Source: Emiliania huxleyi CCMP1516 (Eukaryota > Haptophyta > Isochrysidales > Noelaerhabdaceae). Taken from it: DNA of 64,000 nt. The notes below the pieces were generated by a model. That model ran no database searches and had not been told where the DNA came from. It saw only the letters and a program-made list of their open reading frames with translations. The stretch covers positions 1,739,841 through 1,803,840 of the forward strand of contig NW_005198244.1 in the NCBI RefSeq assembly GCF_000372725.1. Reading direction: 5' to 3'. Positions within the stretch are counted from its first letter, which is position 1. The number at the start of each line of letters is the position of its first letter. The position numbers and the translations under genes were made by a program. Shown here piece after piece: positions 32,824 to 42,688 of the stretch.

Positions 32824-32861
32824 TGGGTTGGCGCGATTTCTTCTTTACCGTAATCAACAAT

Positions 32862-33523
32862 CGAGAGTGTGTGCCGCCAAGGCGGGACCACTCGGGGACA
32901 GTGCCGACGGGACGCGGCTCGAAGGGCGTGGCTCCGCAGCACGACTGGCACTCGTCGCAGAGGCCTCGCATTCGACAAGTCGGGAACGGCTCTACCCGCA
33001 ACTTTCTCGCTAACACGCGCGCACCGCCGAGCCTGGGGCGGGCGCGCTGCGGCCGCACGTCTAACTTCGTCATAGTGCCACGACGTGCGGCCTAGATTTA
33101 GCCCACGCGCCTCTGCTCGCAAACACTCACCCATTTGATTGTCACTGTCCGTGAGTGCGAGAGAAGGCTAGCCGCAGGCAGCTAGCCCGTGAGGAGAGCG
33201 TCCATAGACACCTCACTTAGACCCCACACACGGTCTCGTCTGTGCCTCGCCGGCCGGAGAGATTGCTAGAGGTGGAGCATGCTGCTCTAGCCTCACATGT
33301 CACTTCATGTCGTCTGTTGTTTGAGTTGTGCCCTTGTTTGTGCCCTTGGCACCGTGGAGTGCTGGGGGGGGCGACAGGGAGGATGTGGCCTTGAGTTATG
33401 TGTACGCCGACTCAGGGTGTGTGGCAGCCAGCTGGCTGTGTGTCTTGTGAGCTTGTTTGTGTCTGTGTGTCGCTCGTGCGTGTCGTCATCATCTGTCTAG
33501 CGTCCACCCATACCGCGTTGGTG
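32862..33523 (+). repeat. Interspersed repeat family 1, copy 1 (main part)
   Basis: About 660 bp closely matching 45368-46043 in the same orientation. Shared landmarks include gacagtgccgacgggacgcg, ctagatttagcccacgcg, cctcactagaccccacacac (one base varies) and gcgtccacccataccgcg. The copy is interrupted at 33523 by the 33524-35491 element and resumes at 35500-35545, ending in a (CTAC)n tail. A simple-repeat tail suggests a non-LTR retrotransposon 3' end or a SINE. No protein is readable in it. Confidence 0.85.
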
Positions 33524-34211
33524 CATAGCGGGTGGGGAGGCCCTAAAACGGCGGGAGGGGTAGGGCTATATCGATAGAGCTAGAGGGCTCAACCACCCCT
33601 CCACCCCTCCACCCTCCACCCCTCCACCCTCCCGGAGCGAGAGGGGTCCGTCCTCGAGCCCTCCCACTTCCACCCCTCCGACCAGAGGGCTCGCCAGCCC
33701 ACAGGGCTGGAGGGCGACAGAGGGGTCCCCGTCGGATCGGCGTCGGGAGGGCTCCACAGGGTCCCATAGGGCTAGCGCGCTGGGAGGGTGGAGCGGTCCA
33801 CCGGGGAGAGGGGTCAGGAGGGCTGGGCGAGGCGGGAGGGGTGGTGGGGTCCAGGAGGGCTCGCCGCCCCCCCGAGCTCGGGTGATAGGCAAGAGGGCTC
33901 GGGCGCCGGGTGGGCTCGGAGGGACGGTCGGACAAAGAGAGGATCTTCGTGGCGGGAGGGCTCGAGAGGGGTCGGAAGGGCCTCCGGGAGGGGTCGCAAA
34001 AAAAGAATGGCGCGGAGCTTCCGAGAGTGCCCGCCACGAGAGGGTTAGAGGGGTCGGAGGGGTTTAGAGGGCTGGAGGGCTGCAGGCCTGCTGCCGCCCA
34101 TGGACGCGGGTCAACCGGCGACGGCGCCCGTGATCGAGGGACCGGCGACGGCGAATGAGCTGGTCTCTGCGCCGCACGACTTCACCCACGTTCGCGACTG
34201 TGGCCATCCAA

Positions 34212-34265
34212 CAGTCTGCCGGCGCGGCGGGCGCATTCGAATGCGCCGGCCGCGCCGGCAGACTG
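34212..34265. repeat. 54-bp near-perfect palindrome
   Basis: The arms cagtctgccggcgcggc and gccgcgccggcagactg are centred on attcgaat, with one or two mismatched pairs. It lies near the centre of the 33524-35491 element. Confidence 0.9.
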
Positions 34266-34789
34266 CCAGTGCTATCCGGGCGGGCCTGCTGCGGCAGGGC
34301 GCTGCAACGCCGCCGCCTCGCCGCCACAGCAGCGCCGCCCCCGCATGGCTGCCGCCAGCAATGTCGCCGCCAGCCGCCGCCCCCAGCCGCCGCCGCCAGC
34401 TGCCGCGAGCACTGCAGCGACAGCTCTGCTGCCCAGGCGCCGCCGCGGCCACGAGTGTCACCGCCACGAGTGCCGCCGCCGTCAGCGTCGCCATGGCCGC
34501 TGCCGCCGCCAGGCGGGCGAGCGAGGAGCTCCATGTGTGTGTGTGTGTCTGGAGGCTGTGGCGCTTCCGTTTTAGCGGAAACCCCAGGTATTTCGAATAC
34601 CAAACGCGCTTCGTGTTTGCCTTGAGGAGCGCAGCGACGAGTCCGTAAGGAGCGGCCCCAGCTTGCTGGGTGCGGCGCCGCCGCGCGCCGTATCGAGAGA
34701 CTCTGTCGGGGCAGGTTAAAATAGCGCCGCAGGCTCCCCGGGCCTCATGATGTGTATTGCACCACTTCCGTATGCCTGCAGGGTATCTT

Positions 34790-35300
34790 TAACCGAGCCC
34801 TCCGAGCCCTCCGAGCCCTCCACACCCCTCCACACCCCTCCGACCCCTCCGACCCCTCCGACCCCTCCGACCCCTCCGACCCCTCCGACCCCTCCGACCC
34901 CTCCACACCCCTCCGCGAGCCCTCCGAGCCCTCCGACCCCTCCGACCCCTCCGACCCCTCCGACCCCTCCGACCCCTCCGAGCCCTCCGAGCCCCCCGAG
35001 CCCGGCTCGGTGGCTCGCCCCTCCGAGCCCTCCGGGCACTCCATCCCTCATGAGCCCTCCCGAGCCCTCCCGAGCCCTCCAGCGCCACCCTCGTGCCTCT
35101 CTGCCCTCCGAGCCATCCGAGCCCTCCGAGCTCTCCACCCCTCCCGAGCCCCACCCCTCGCGCTAGGGACCCTCTTGCCGGACGACACCCTCCGAGCCCT
35201 CCAAGCCCTCCAAGCCCCCCGAGCCCTCCAGACCCCTCCATCCGCACAGCCCCTCCGGCCCCTCTAGCCCCCTCCGACCCCTCCAGCCCTCTCTAGCCCT
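34790..35300. repeat. Subterminal 9-mer array
   Basis: Dozens of ccctccgag and ccctccgac units in near-tandem order in the right half of the inverted-repeat element. The left half (33580-34080) carries the same motif in opposite orientation at lower density. Confidence 0.9.
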
Positions 35301-35499
35301 CTGGACCCCTCCTACGCCTCGCTTTTGGCCAGCCCTCCAAGCCCCCACCCCTCCTGGGCCCTGCCGCCTGACACCTCTATCGGTGGAGGGCTTTAGGTCA
35401 CGGTCCACACTCCCGCCCTCCCGACCCCTCCACACCCCTACAGCGGCACCCCTACCCCTCCCGCCGTTTTAGGGCTTGCCCACCCGCACTCCGTTGGTG

Positions 35500-35545
35500 T
35501 CCAGTCCGAGCCTGGCTGTTCTTCACCTTTCTACCTACCTACCTA
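35500..35545 (+). repeat. Repeat family 1, copy 1 (3' remnant)
   Basis: Continuation of the 32862 copy after the inserted element: tccagtccgagcctggctgt then a CTAC simple tail. It matches 46040-46079. Confidence 0.85.
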
Positions 35546-35554
35546 ATCAACAAG

Positions 35555-36000
35555 CAAAAGAAAAGCAACGAACGGCTTCTTGTCCTCGGCGTGGGGGCTG
35601 CCCGCGCCGCCTAGCTCTGCAGACGGGCCCTCCAGCCTCCACCCTTCCCTGTACTCGTAATCAACTAATCATGTAGTCCCCGCATTCGCAATCGTGGGAT
35701 CGCTTGTCATGTGATGTGCGTTGTGTCCCCGCCGGGCTTTCTCTCTCTGTATTTATGGGTCAGCGACGTCAAGAGAGAAGAGAGTGCTTGCTCTCTCGTC
35801 AAGAACAAGCAAGCGGCAGACGTCCTCTTACCCTCGGCCCCAGTGGGGGGCGCCCACGCCGCCTAGCTCTGCGGACGGGCCCCACCCTTCACGTACGGTT
35901 CATTTAGTCCTCACACTCGCTGTCGTGGGATCGCGTCATGTGACAGAGTGCGTTGTGTTCTCGTTTTGTATCCATGATGTGATGGAGTGCGTTTGAACTC
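35555..36000 (+). repeat. Interspersed repeat family 2, two tandem copies
   Basis: Two related units (about 35555-35740 and 35810-35960), each with ...cgccgcctagctctg, acgggcccc...cacccttc, tcgtgggatcg and tcatgtga. A third copy lies at 55475-55660. The units contain no ORF. They may be untranslated parts of a retroelement family, because the third copy sits next to one. Confidence 0.75.
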
Positions 36001-36048
36001 GACGCTTTCTCTTTACAGGCGCCACCTTGGCCGCCATTATTGTCATCC

Positions 36049-39000
36049 ATGATAGACCATCCCGCGTCCTGGAGCTGGCGGTGGCGCGCAGTGGCGGTCG
36101 TCGCTGCTACAGCCTGCTCCTTGGCTGTCGCCTTGCCAGCCGTCGTGAGGTTGCCAGGCCGGCTGAGCGCCCAATTCTCCACCCACACGGCGGCAGCTGC
36201 CGCGGCAGGACCAACCACTGCTTTCGAGGATGGAAGCTCCGCCGCTGCAACGCCGGGGCCGTTCAACAAATCCACGCCACACAGTGCGTCTGGCTACGCC
36301 GCGAGAGGGTTCGGGAGCTACGGGTGGGAGCAGCCGTCGTGGGCTGCGGCAATGCAGCAGGAGGCCAAAGCGGCCCAACAAAACGCGCTGAGTAGCAGCC
36401 CCGTCGGTGGGCTCGTAAACAGCGCGAAAGAGGCGGCGTCGGCGGCGAGCGCGGCCTCGGCCGCTGCGGCCGAAAGCGCGAAGCAGCAGGCCAGCAAGGC
36501 GAGCGCAGCGTCTGCTGCCGCAGCCGAGAGCGCCAAGGAGCAAGCCGGCAAGGTGGCGCAAAAGGTGGGCCTCTTTGTCCCTCTGCCGCCAGGCGAGTTC
36601 CGAGACGCGACTCCCACACGCGCCCAGGACTCCACCCGCGTGCAAGAGGGGTGCTAGAGCCTCGCCTGGCACCGTTCAGACCCTCACTTTCTCTCCGCGT
36701 CATGGCTGTCTCGGACTCACACTGCTCCCCTCCTCCCCACCGCAGCCAAACCGCCTAGCCCGCCTTCGCCGCCGGCACCGCCGGCGCCGCCGCCGTCATC
36801 GCCGACCGCGTACAACCAGTTTTTGCACCTGCTCGACCTCGCCGAGGCGGAGGCGGCACGGCGGGCCGCCACCGGCAGCGGGGACGGCGGCGGCGGCGGA
36901 GGTGGTGGCGTCGCGGCGACCGCGGGAGACGCCGCGGGGGAGGCAGAGGGCGGGGCAGAGGGAGGCGGCGGAGGGGCGGTCGGCGGAAGGGGGCGGAGGC
37001 CCTTTGCGTTTGTGGTCTCGGGCGGCGGCTTCCGCACGATGACGGCGGGCATGGCCTTTGCGCGCGCCCTCAGCATCGCCTTCGACGAGGAGACCAAGGC
37101 GGCGGAGGAAGAGGCAGAGGCGGGGGCGGAGAGGCCGGGAGGGCGGCAGTGGGACGACGTGACGCATATTGGTGGCAACTCGGGCGGGCAGTGGTTCGCG
37201 GTCCCCTTCGCCTTCTCGCGTTCCTTCTACCGCAGCCTCACCGCGCGAAACGACTCGCTCGCGGCCGAGGCGGAGGAGGCGGCGAGAGGGGAGGTGGACT
37301 GGGCGGAGGAGCAGCCGACGGACCGGGCGGCGGAGACGGCGGCGGAGACGGCGGCGGAGACGGCGGCGGAGGTGGTGGAGGAGGTGTCCAAGGCGTTGGC
37401 GAAGAGCAAGCCGCACTACGACGAGCACGGCTACCGCGAGATAGGCGAGATCCTGAGCGAGTGGGGGCGGCGGTGCTCAGAGCCCGCCCGGAGTCGGGGA
37501 GGGCCGGGCAGAGGGAGGCTTGGCTGACCCTTCTCGGAGCCTGGCCTGCAGGTACTCGGACGAGCTCTTCCGGATCGGCGGGCTGGGCGCCGCCTCTGGA
37601 GTGTCGTGGGGGGAGGGGCAGGGAGTGTGCCCCCTTCACCTCGCCGCGTCGCGTGCAGGCATCGTCTCCACCTCGCGCTGCGACGATCTCAACTCGCTGC
37701 TGTCGCGCGTCTCCGAGCACATGGACATGATGTCCTTCCCCACCGCCAACTGGCGCACCTTTGTCGACGCCACCCTCTCCGCCACCGTCCGACACGAAGA
37801 GCAGCTCAGCTACGCGGCCGAGCGGGCGGGCCTCACCGGCGCGTCCCTCGTGCAGCAGTTCTCGCTGCCGCCAGACACGTGGCTCGGCTCGACGCCGCGA
37901 GAGGTGGTGGCCCGCGTCCCGCCGCCAGGCCGCTCGCGGTGCGCCTCGGCCGCACCACCGGCCGCACATGGCCACATCTCGCGCGTGTGCCTCGCCAGGC
38001 TATTCTGCAGACGCCACGCTGCCCGTCGCGCACGTCGACGCGCCCGCCCAGGACCGCGCGCCCCAGAGAGGGGGAGAGGCGAGAGGGGCAGAGACGAGAG
38101 CCGCACGCTCCCTCACCCTCTCGGAGCCTTTGCCGCAGGACGACGGCCGCTCCTTCCGCGGCTTCTTCGCGCCCGGCCTCGACGCGCACGGCGACGCCGT
38201 CACGCTGCGCCAGGGCGCCCCCATCGGCGCACGCAACTACACGTGCGGCTGCGGCTGGACCGGCCGCCACGCGTGCCCCGCCTCTCCGACGCGCGGCAGC
38301 GACAAGGACACGCCGTACGCCAGCGACGACGGCAGCGCCTGCTTCCGCTACTGCTGCCTCCCGAAGCCGCCGCCGTCGCCGCCCGGCGCGCGCGTCCTCC
38401 GCGCGCGCTTCCCGCGCTTGGACAAGGACGTGCTCGTCGGGGAGGCGCGCGCCGCCCTCTGCCGCTCAAGCACTGGCGAGGAGTGATTGACGACTCGTTA
38501 ATCAATTGGTTAATTAATTATTGGCGAGGAGTGATCGACGACTCTTTAATTAATTGATTAATTGATTATTGGCGAGGAGTGATCGACGACTCTTTAATTA
38601 ATTGGTTAATTGACGACTCTTTAATTAATTGATTAATTGATTATTGGCGAGGAGTGATCGACGACTCTTTAATTAATTGGTTAATTGATTATTGGCGAGG
38701 AGTGATCGACGACTCTTTAATTAATTGGTTAATTGATTATTGGCGAGGAGTGATCGACGACTGATTAATTGATTATTGGCGAGGAGTGATCGACGACTCT
38801 TTAATTGGTTAATTGATTATTGGCGAGGAGTGATCGACGACTCACGCTGAATCGTTGTGAGTGGAGGTGAGCGCCGCCTCGTCCGCCGCCGCCGGCCTCG
38901 CCTCGTCGCCGACGCTGCTGCGCGAGGCACTGCTCCGCACCGTCACCTCTCCGGCGGCCAAGAACTTGCTGCCGGTGCCCGAGCTGCTGCAGAAGCCGTT

Positions 39001-40334
39001 CGAGTACTGGGCGGCCGACCACATCCAGAGGCTCGTGGAGGAGTGCATGCCTGGCGGCACACAGGCAGCGACCCTCCCTTTCCCCGCCCTCCCTCCCTCC
39101 CCGCCCCGCCCACGCTTCGCACACCCCGCGCGAGCAGGACTTGGGCGTCCTCCTCGACCTCCGCGTCGCCTGCGCCGACCTCGGCACTTGCACGAGCGGC
39201 GGCGACGCAGAGGGCGGCGGCGAAGGGGCGGAGGGGGCGGAGGAGGAGCGGGTCGGGTTCCGCGGCGTCGACGGCGCGTACACGGACAATTCGGGGCTGG
39301 CGATGACGCTGGCGACGGCGATGGCGGACTGCGAGGCGGGGCGGTCGCGGCTGGACTGCTCCGAGCGGACGATCGACGTGCTGCTGGTGGACGACTCGAG
39401 GCCGAATTAACTAATTAAGCACTAATTAACATTATTAGTTAATTAGGTGCTGCTGGTGGACGACTCGCCATTCGACGCGCCGAGGACCAACGACCTCGGC
39501 CGCTTCTTCTCCGACTCTGGCACTCCGCCGGGCGAGTTTTCGCAGCTGCCGCCCTTCTGGGCGCGGGTGCCCGGCCTCACCCTCTTCGCCGAGCCGTACC
39601 CGCGCAACTGGTCGCAGTACAGCTTCGCCGAGGACGGAGTGCGCCACGTGCAGAACAACCCGTTCGTCTCCGCGGCCGACCTGCCCTCGACCCTCGAGGT
39701 GGATCTGCCCGGCCCGCTCGGCACGGTCGACCTCGTACCAATGGCGCACCAGCTCAAGGACGGCGCCGAGGAGCTCGCCGAGATCACCGGCGGCGCCCTC
39801 CAGGACGAGATCCGCCAGCAGGTCGAGGGCGCGCAGCAGGACTCGTACCGCGGCTCGCACGTCACCTCCGGCACCTTCACCACCATCGAAAACACGGCGT
39901 GGGGCGTGCGCGCCGGATGGAAAGTGCGGCTGCTCGCCTTCGCACTCGACTACCCGGAGGTGAGCGGCGCCCCCCTGGACTCCTCCCCGATCGTGCTGCC
40001 CCCCAAGTTGGCGCGCAACTTCTTCCGGTACCTCTACGGGCCTATCGCGCGGCGAGAGATCGTGCGCGCGACGCCGATCATCCAAAGGTGGCTCGCCGGC
40101 CACGATGGCGTGGACGGCGTCTGCGGCGACTGCCTCCACGACCGCGGCTTCGGAGCCGCTGGCCTTCAGGACGACCCGCGCGACCCACCGACCCCTGACG
40201 CCGGCCGTGACAAGAGGCACCGACAAGAGGCACAGCCACAGCCACAGGCAAGCGCCCAGGTGGCCCCCCACGCCCCAGCGCCCAGGCCTGGTGCTGGAGC
40301 AGCCGCCGGAGGACTAGTAGCGCGTACGGCGTAG
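36049..40334 (+). CDS. Membrane-anchored cPLA2/patatin-like acyl hydrolase
   Basis: Start ATG 36049 (MIDHPASWSWRWRAV), then a signal-anchor helix AVVAATACSLAVALPAVV. An Ala/Ser/Lys-rich helical region with two similar segments (SAAAAESAKQQASK, SAAAAESAKEQAGK) and a Pro-rich hinge follow. Catalytic parts: FAFVVSGGGFRTMTAG (glycine-rich oxyanion hole), THIGGNSGGQWFAVP (nucleophile Ser in G-x-S-G-G), and VDGAYTDNSGLAMTL (Asp of the Ser-Asp dyad). Between these lie RIGGLGAASGVSWG, SRCDDLNSLLSRVSEHMDMM, a Cys cluster (YTCGCGW, CFRYCCLP) and LVPMAHQLKDGAEELAE. About nine exons; the first junction uses a GC donor. It probably hydrolyses phospholipid or lysophospholipid esters at an endomembrane. The C-terminal Gln/Pro-rich tail ends at 40334. 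A spliced length near 900 aa is longer than patatins. Confidence 0.75.
38474..38850. repeat. AT-rich tandem repeat filling a hydrolase-gene intron
   Basis: Eight copies of ggcgaggagtgat..acgactc, spaced mostly by 48 bp, each followed by ttaattaattg-type sequence. The first copy overlaps the 3' edge of the upstream exon (CRSSTGEE), so the array repeats an exon-intron border. Confidence 0.93.
39378..39446 (+). other. 69-bp intron with 21-bp border duplication
   Basis: The 21 bases gtgctgctggtggacgactc+g are present at 39378-39398 and again at 39447-39467. If the intron is 39378-39446 (gtgctg...attag), the spliced protein reads TIDVLLVDDSPFD with a single copy. The inner part is AT-rich and partly palindromic (ttaactaat / attagttaa). 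Confidence 0.85.
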
Positions 40335-40684
40335 TCTGAGTGGCCAGGCGGCGGGCTTGGTAGTGCATGGTAGCCGTATACTGTTTAATCTATTATCAAA
40401 TTCTAGTTTCTACTTCAGCAAAACCTCGCCTCCACTTCTCGCGAGTCATGGCATTATAACATGTGTATATGTGTGAGAAGATATGTGCGGACAACGCGCG
40501 CGCGGTACGCGCGCTGAAATTACTCAGACTGATGACCGATGTTGCATGACGGTCCCCGCCGTTGAGTCCAGCCCCCATACACAGCCCCATGCGCGAGGGC
40601 GCGCGGAGGGCGCGCGGCGTGGAGGGCGCGCGCGCAGCACGCACTGGCCAGCACACGCCCCCCCGAGTGCCGTGCGCCTCCGGC

Positions 40685-41301
40685 TCAGACCAGTGAGCCC
40701 GCCGCATTCTTCTTGGCCTGAGGGGGCGGGGGGAGGTGGTCGGGGTCAAGGACGCAGTGGTCGGCGGAGTAGGGCTCGGGGTGGGTTGGCCGACGGGGGC
40801 CCGCGTCAGGGCCGGGGGCGACGGCCCAAGGGGTGGTGGGCTGGGAGAGCGTGACAGGGGCGAGGGGCGGCGGCGGCGGCGGCGGCGGCGGCGAGGACAA
40901 GGGCGGCAGCTGCTGGCGGCGGCGGGCGGGTCGGCGGTGGCGGAGGAACGGTGGCGGCGGCGGCGGGGCGCGGCGGCCTTGTTTATGTACGCTTTGTCGG
41001 GAGGCGGGGTTTTGATGTCCCGCGCCTTGGCGCCGCCGCCGCCGCCGGAGAAGGCAAAGAAGGCGATGAGCAGCAGGAAGACCACGCCCAGCCCGATGGG
41101 CGTGTCGCCGCAGCTGTTGTCCTCGACGAGGTAGAGGCTGCCGTTGATAGCACTGAGCGACCAGTTGAGCGGCGCCAGGCAAGTGTGGTTGAAGATGCCG
41201 TACAGAGGCTCACAGGGGTCGTCGTTGGTGAAGGCGGAGCAGGGTGGCAGCGGGACGACGTCCTCGTACGAGTAGCCGCCGCCGAAGAACGGGAGAGCCA
41301 T
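40685..41301 (-). CDS. Small single-pass membrane protein, unknown
   Basis: Start ATG 41301: MALPFFGGGYSYEDVVPLPP, then a Cys-containing probable lumenal part (CSAFTNDDPCEP, CLAPLNWSLSAING with N-glycosylation-type sites, DNSCGD). The membrane helix is IGLGVVFLLLIAFFAFSGG, followed by KARDIKTPPPDKAYINKA and a basic/Pro-rich low-complexity tail. The frame of the N-terminal part stays open to 40396; a neighbouring frame ends more naturally at 40685 with PPPPQAKKNAAGSLV, which needs a small intron or frame step in the repeat-rich tail. No family is recognised. The N-terminal half is the reliable part. Confidence 0.5.
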
Positions 41302-42434
41302 GTCTCGAGACGCTGTGGGACGCGCGGTGTGAGGTGAGAGGTTGGGCGTCTCGGAGGCGGTGGGGGCGGGAGCGGGAGCATGGGAGCGGGAAGGGCTCGC
41401 GGGGGCGAGCCGAGATTGGTCGCGAAGCGGCAATGTCTGGCTGCAGGGACGGATGGGCGCGCCGAGAGGCGGTAAGGTGCAGGAGGAGGAGCCTCGATGA
41501 AGAGCGCTGTGCGCCGCTTTTCACTTTTTTATTTTTTTGATTTTTTATTTTCTACAACTTGTGCATGTAGGCGCTTGAACCGCCCATAAAAAGTGGGAGG
41601 CTCTCTGCTGCCGCGGCGCCCCCGTCGGTGCGAAGGCGCCCGGCGGCCGCTTGGTGCCCACGGCCCCACGCCGACCGGCTGGCTGCTCTCGCGGCGCCGA
41701 GGCGTACCGCTCCGCTCTCTTCTCGCGCGCTGCGAGGTATCTTTTGGCATGTGAGCGCTGGCAGGAAACGCCAAGTAGCTGGTCTTCCATGTCTGCGGCC
41801 ACGGGCGTGCGGGCGGGCTCGCCGGGCTGGGCGAAGCTCCGAGCGGGTCTTCGAGCTCGCCGCCCGCGAGGAGCCAGCATGGCTCGTCGCTCGACGGGAG
41901 CCTGCCCAGCATGCTCTCGGCACTCTGTACAGCCTCGACAAGCTGTCTGGGAAGGCCTACAAGGCCAGGGCGGGCCGCCTCAGGCGCGATGGCGCGCTGA
42001 ATGGTACCATGACTACGAGCTCTCGATCGGGTCGCCGGCAGCGGGCTCGCGCGGCGTGCTGCTCGACGGCAGGCCGCTATCCACCCTTTCAACAGTGTCT
42101 TTTCACTCGCTTCTCTCGCTGCAACCGCCTGCGGGGGCCGGCGCCGGCCACCTCGCTTCGCCAGCGCTGCCTACACCTATACGACACGCGCATCGGCTCG
42201 CCGCCCGCGTCGCCTGCGGCGGGCCCGCGTGGCGCGACGCTCGTCGGGAGGGTGCTCAGCAGGCTGTGCAGCGCAGCCTGACTCACTCAGAGCGCCGCTG
42301 ATGCGGCGTGGGGCCGCCGGCGGCGCTGCTGCCGCGCACACTGCGCTGTGGGCGCGTCACCATCGTGTCCTCGCCGCGTCGCCGACGCCACTTGCGGCTC
42401 GCGGCTGCCCTGCCCTTCCCTGCCATCGCGCAAA

Positions 42435-42519
<85 letters not shown>

Positions 42520-42688
42520 ACACACACATTATCGTTCAACGCAATATTGGAACGTAGTGGAAATATAGTGTTAACCCACCCCTTAGATTATTTCCAGCTT
42601 CGCCCCCCCGCGGGTGTCTGACTAAGCGCTTCGGCACCAGGCACCCATCCAGCCACAAATCCGGATAAAGTCCGCCGCTTGGCCAGGC
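41302..42688. other. Weakly coding or intergenic stretch
   Basis: Several overlapping ORFs occur on both strands at 41540-42300, without a clear winner. Two related phrases, IGSPAAGSRGVLLDGRPL near 42025 and IGSPPASPAAGPRGATLVGR near 42195, suggest a degraded duplicated coding segment on the plus strand. A (CA)n tract follows. Confidence 0.35.
42437..42528. repeat. (CA)n microsatellite
   Basis: About 45 CA units with one TA interruption near the end, upstream of the 696-aa gene. Confidence 0.97.

Larger units (their letters stand above)
33524..35491. mobile_element. Non-autonomous inverted-repeat DNA element, 1968 bp
   Basis: Both ends carry an inverted repeat with a 25-bp perfect core (33541-33565 and 35450-35474, containing ccctaaaacggcgggagggg). 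The outer 17 bp are imperfect (catagcgggtgggg against gagtgcgggtgggc). It is flanked by an exact 8-bp duplication cgttggtg (33516-33523 and 35492-35499). The empty site is preserved in repeat family 1 copy 2 near 46033-46043. Subterminal regions are arrays of 9-mers, gagggctcg/gagggctcc type on the left and the reverse complement type (ccctccgag, ccctccgac) on the right. The middle holds a long palindrome and no transposase. An 8-bp duplication fits hAT-type elements, but the termini do not clearly match, so the superfamily is left open. Confidence 0.88.

Noticed and set aside
38474-38850. CRISPR-like array
   Set aside because: The spacers are themselves TTAATTAA repeats, the context is a eukaryotic intron, and no cas genes are present.
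41540-42300. A 216-codon plus-strand protein
   Set aside because: Three frames compete, composition is Arg/Pro/Ala shadow-like, and the two related phrases are too short to support a model.
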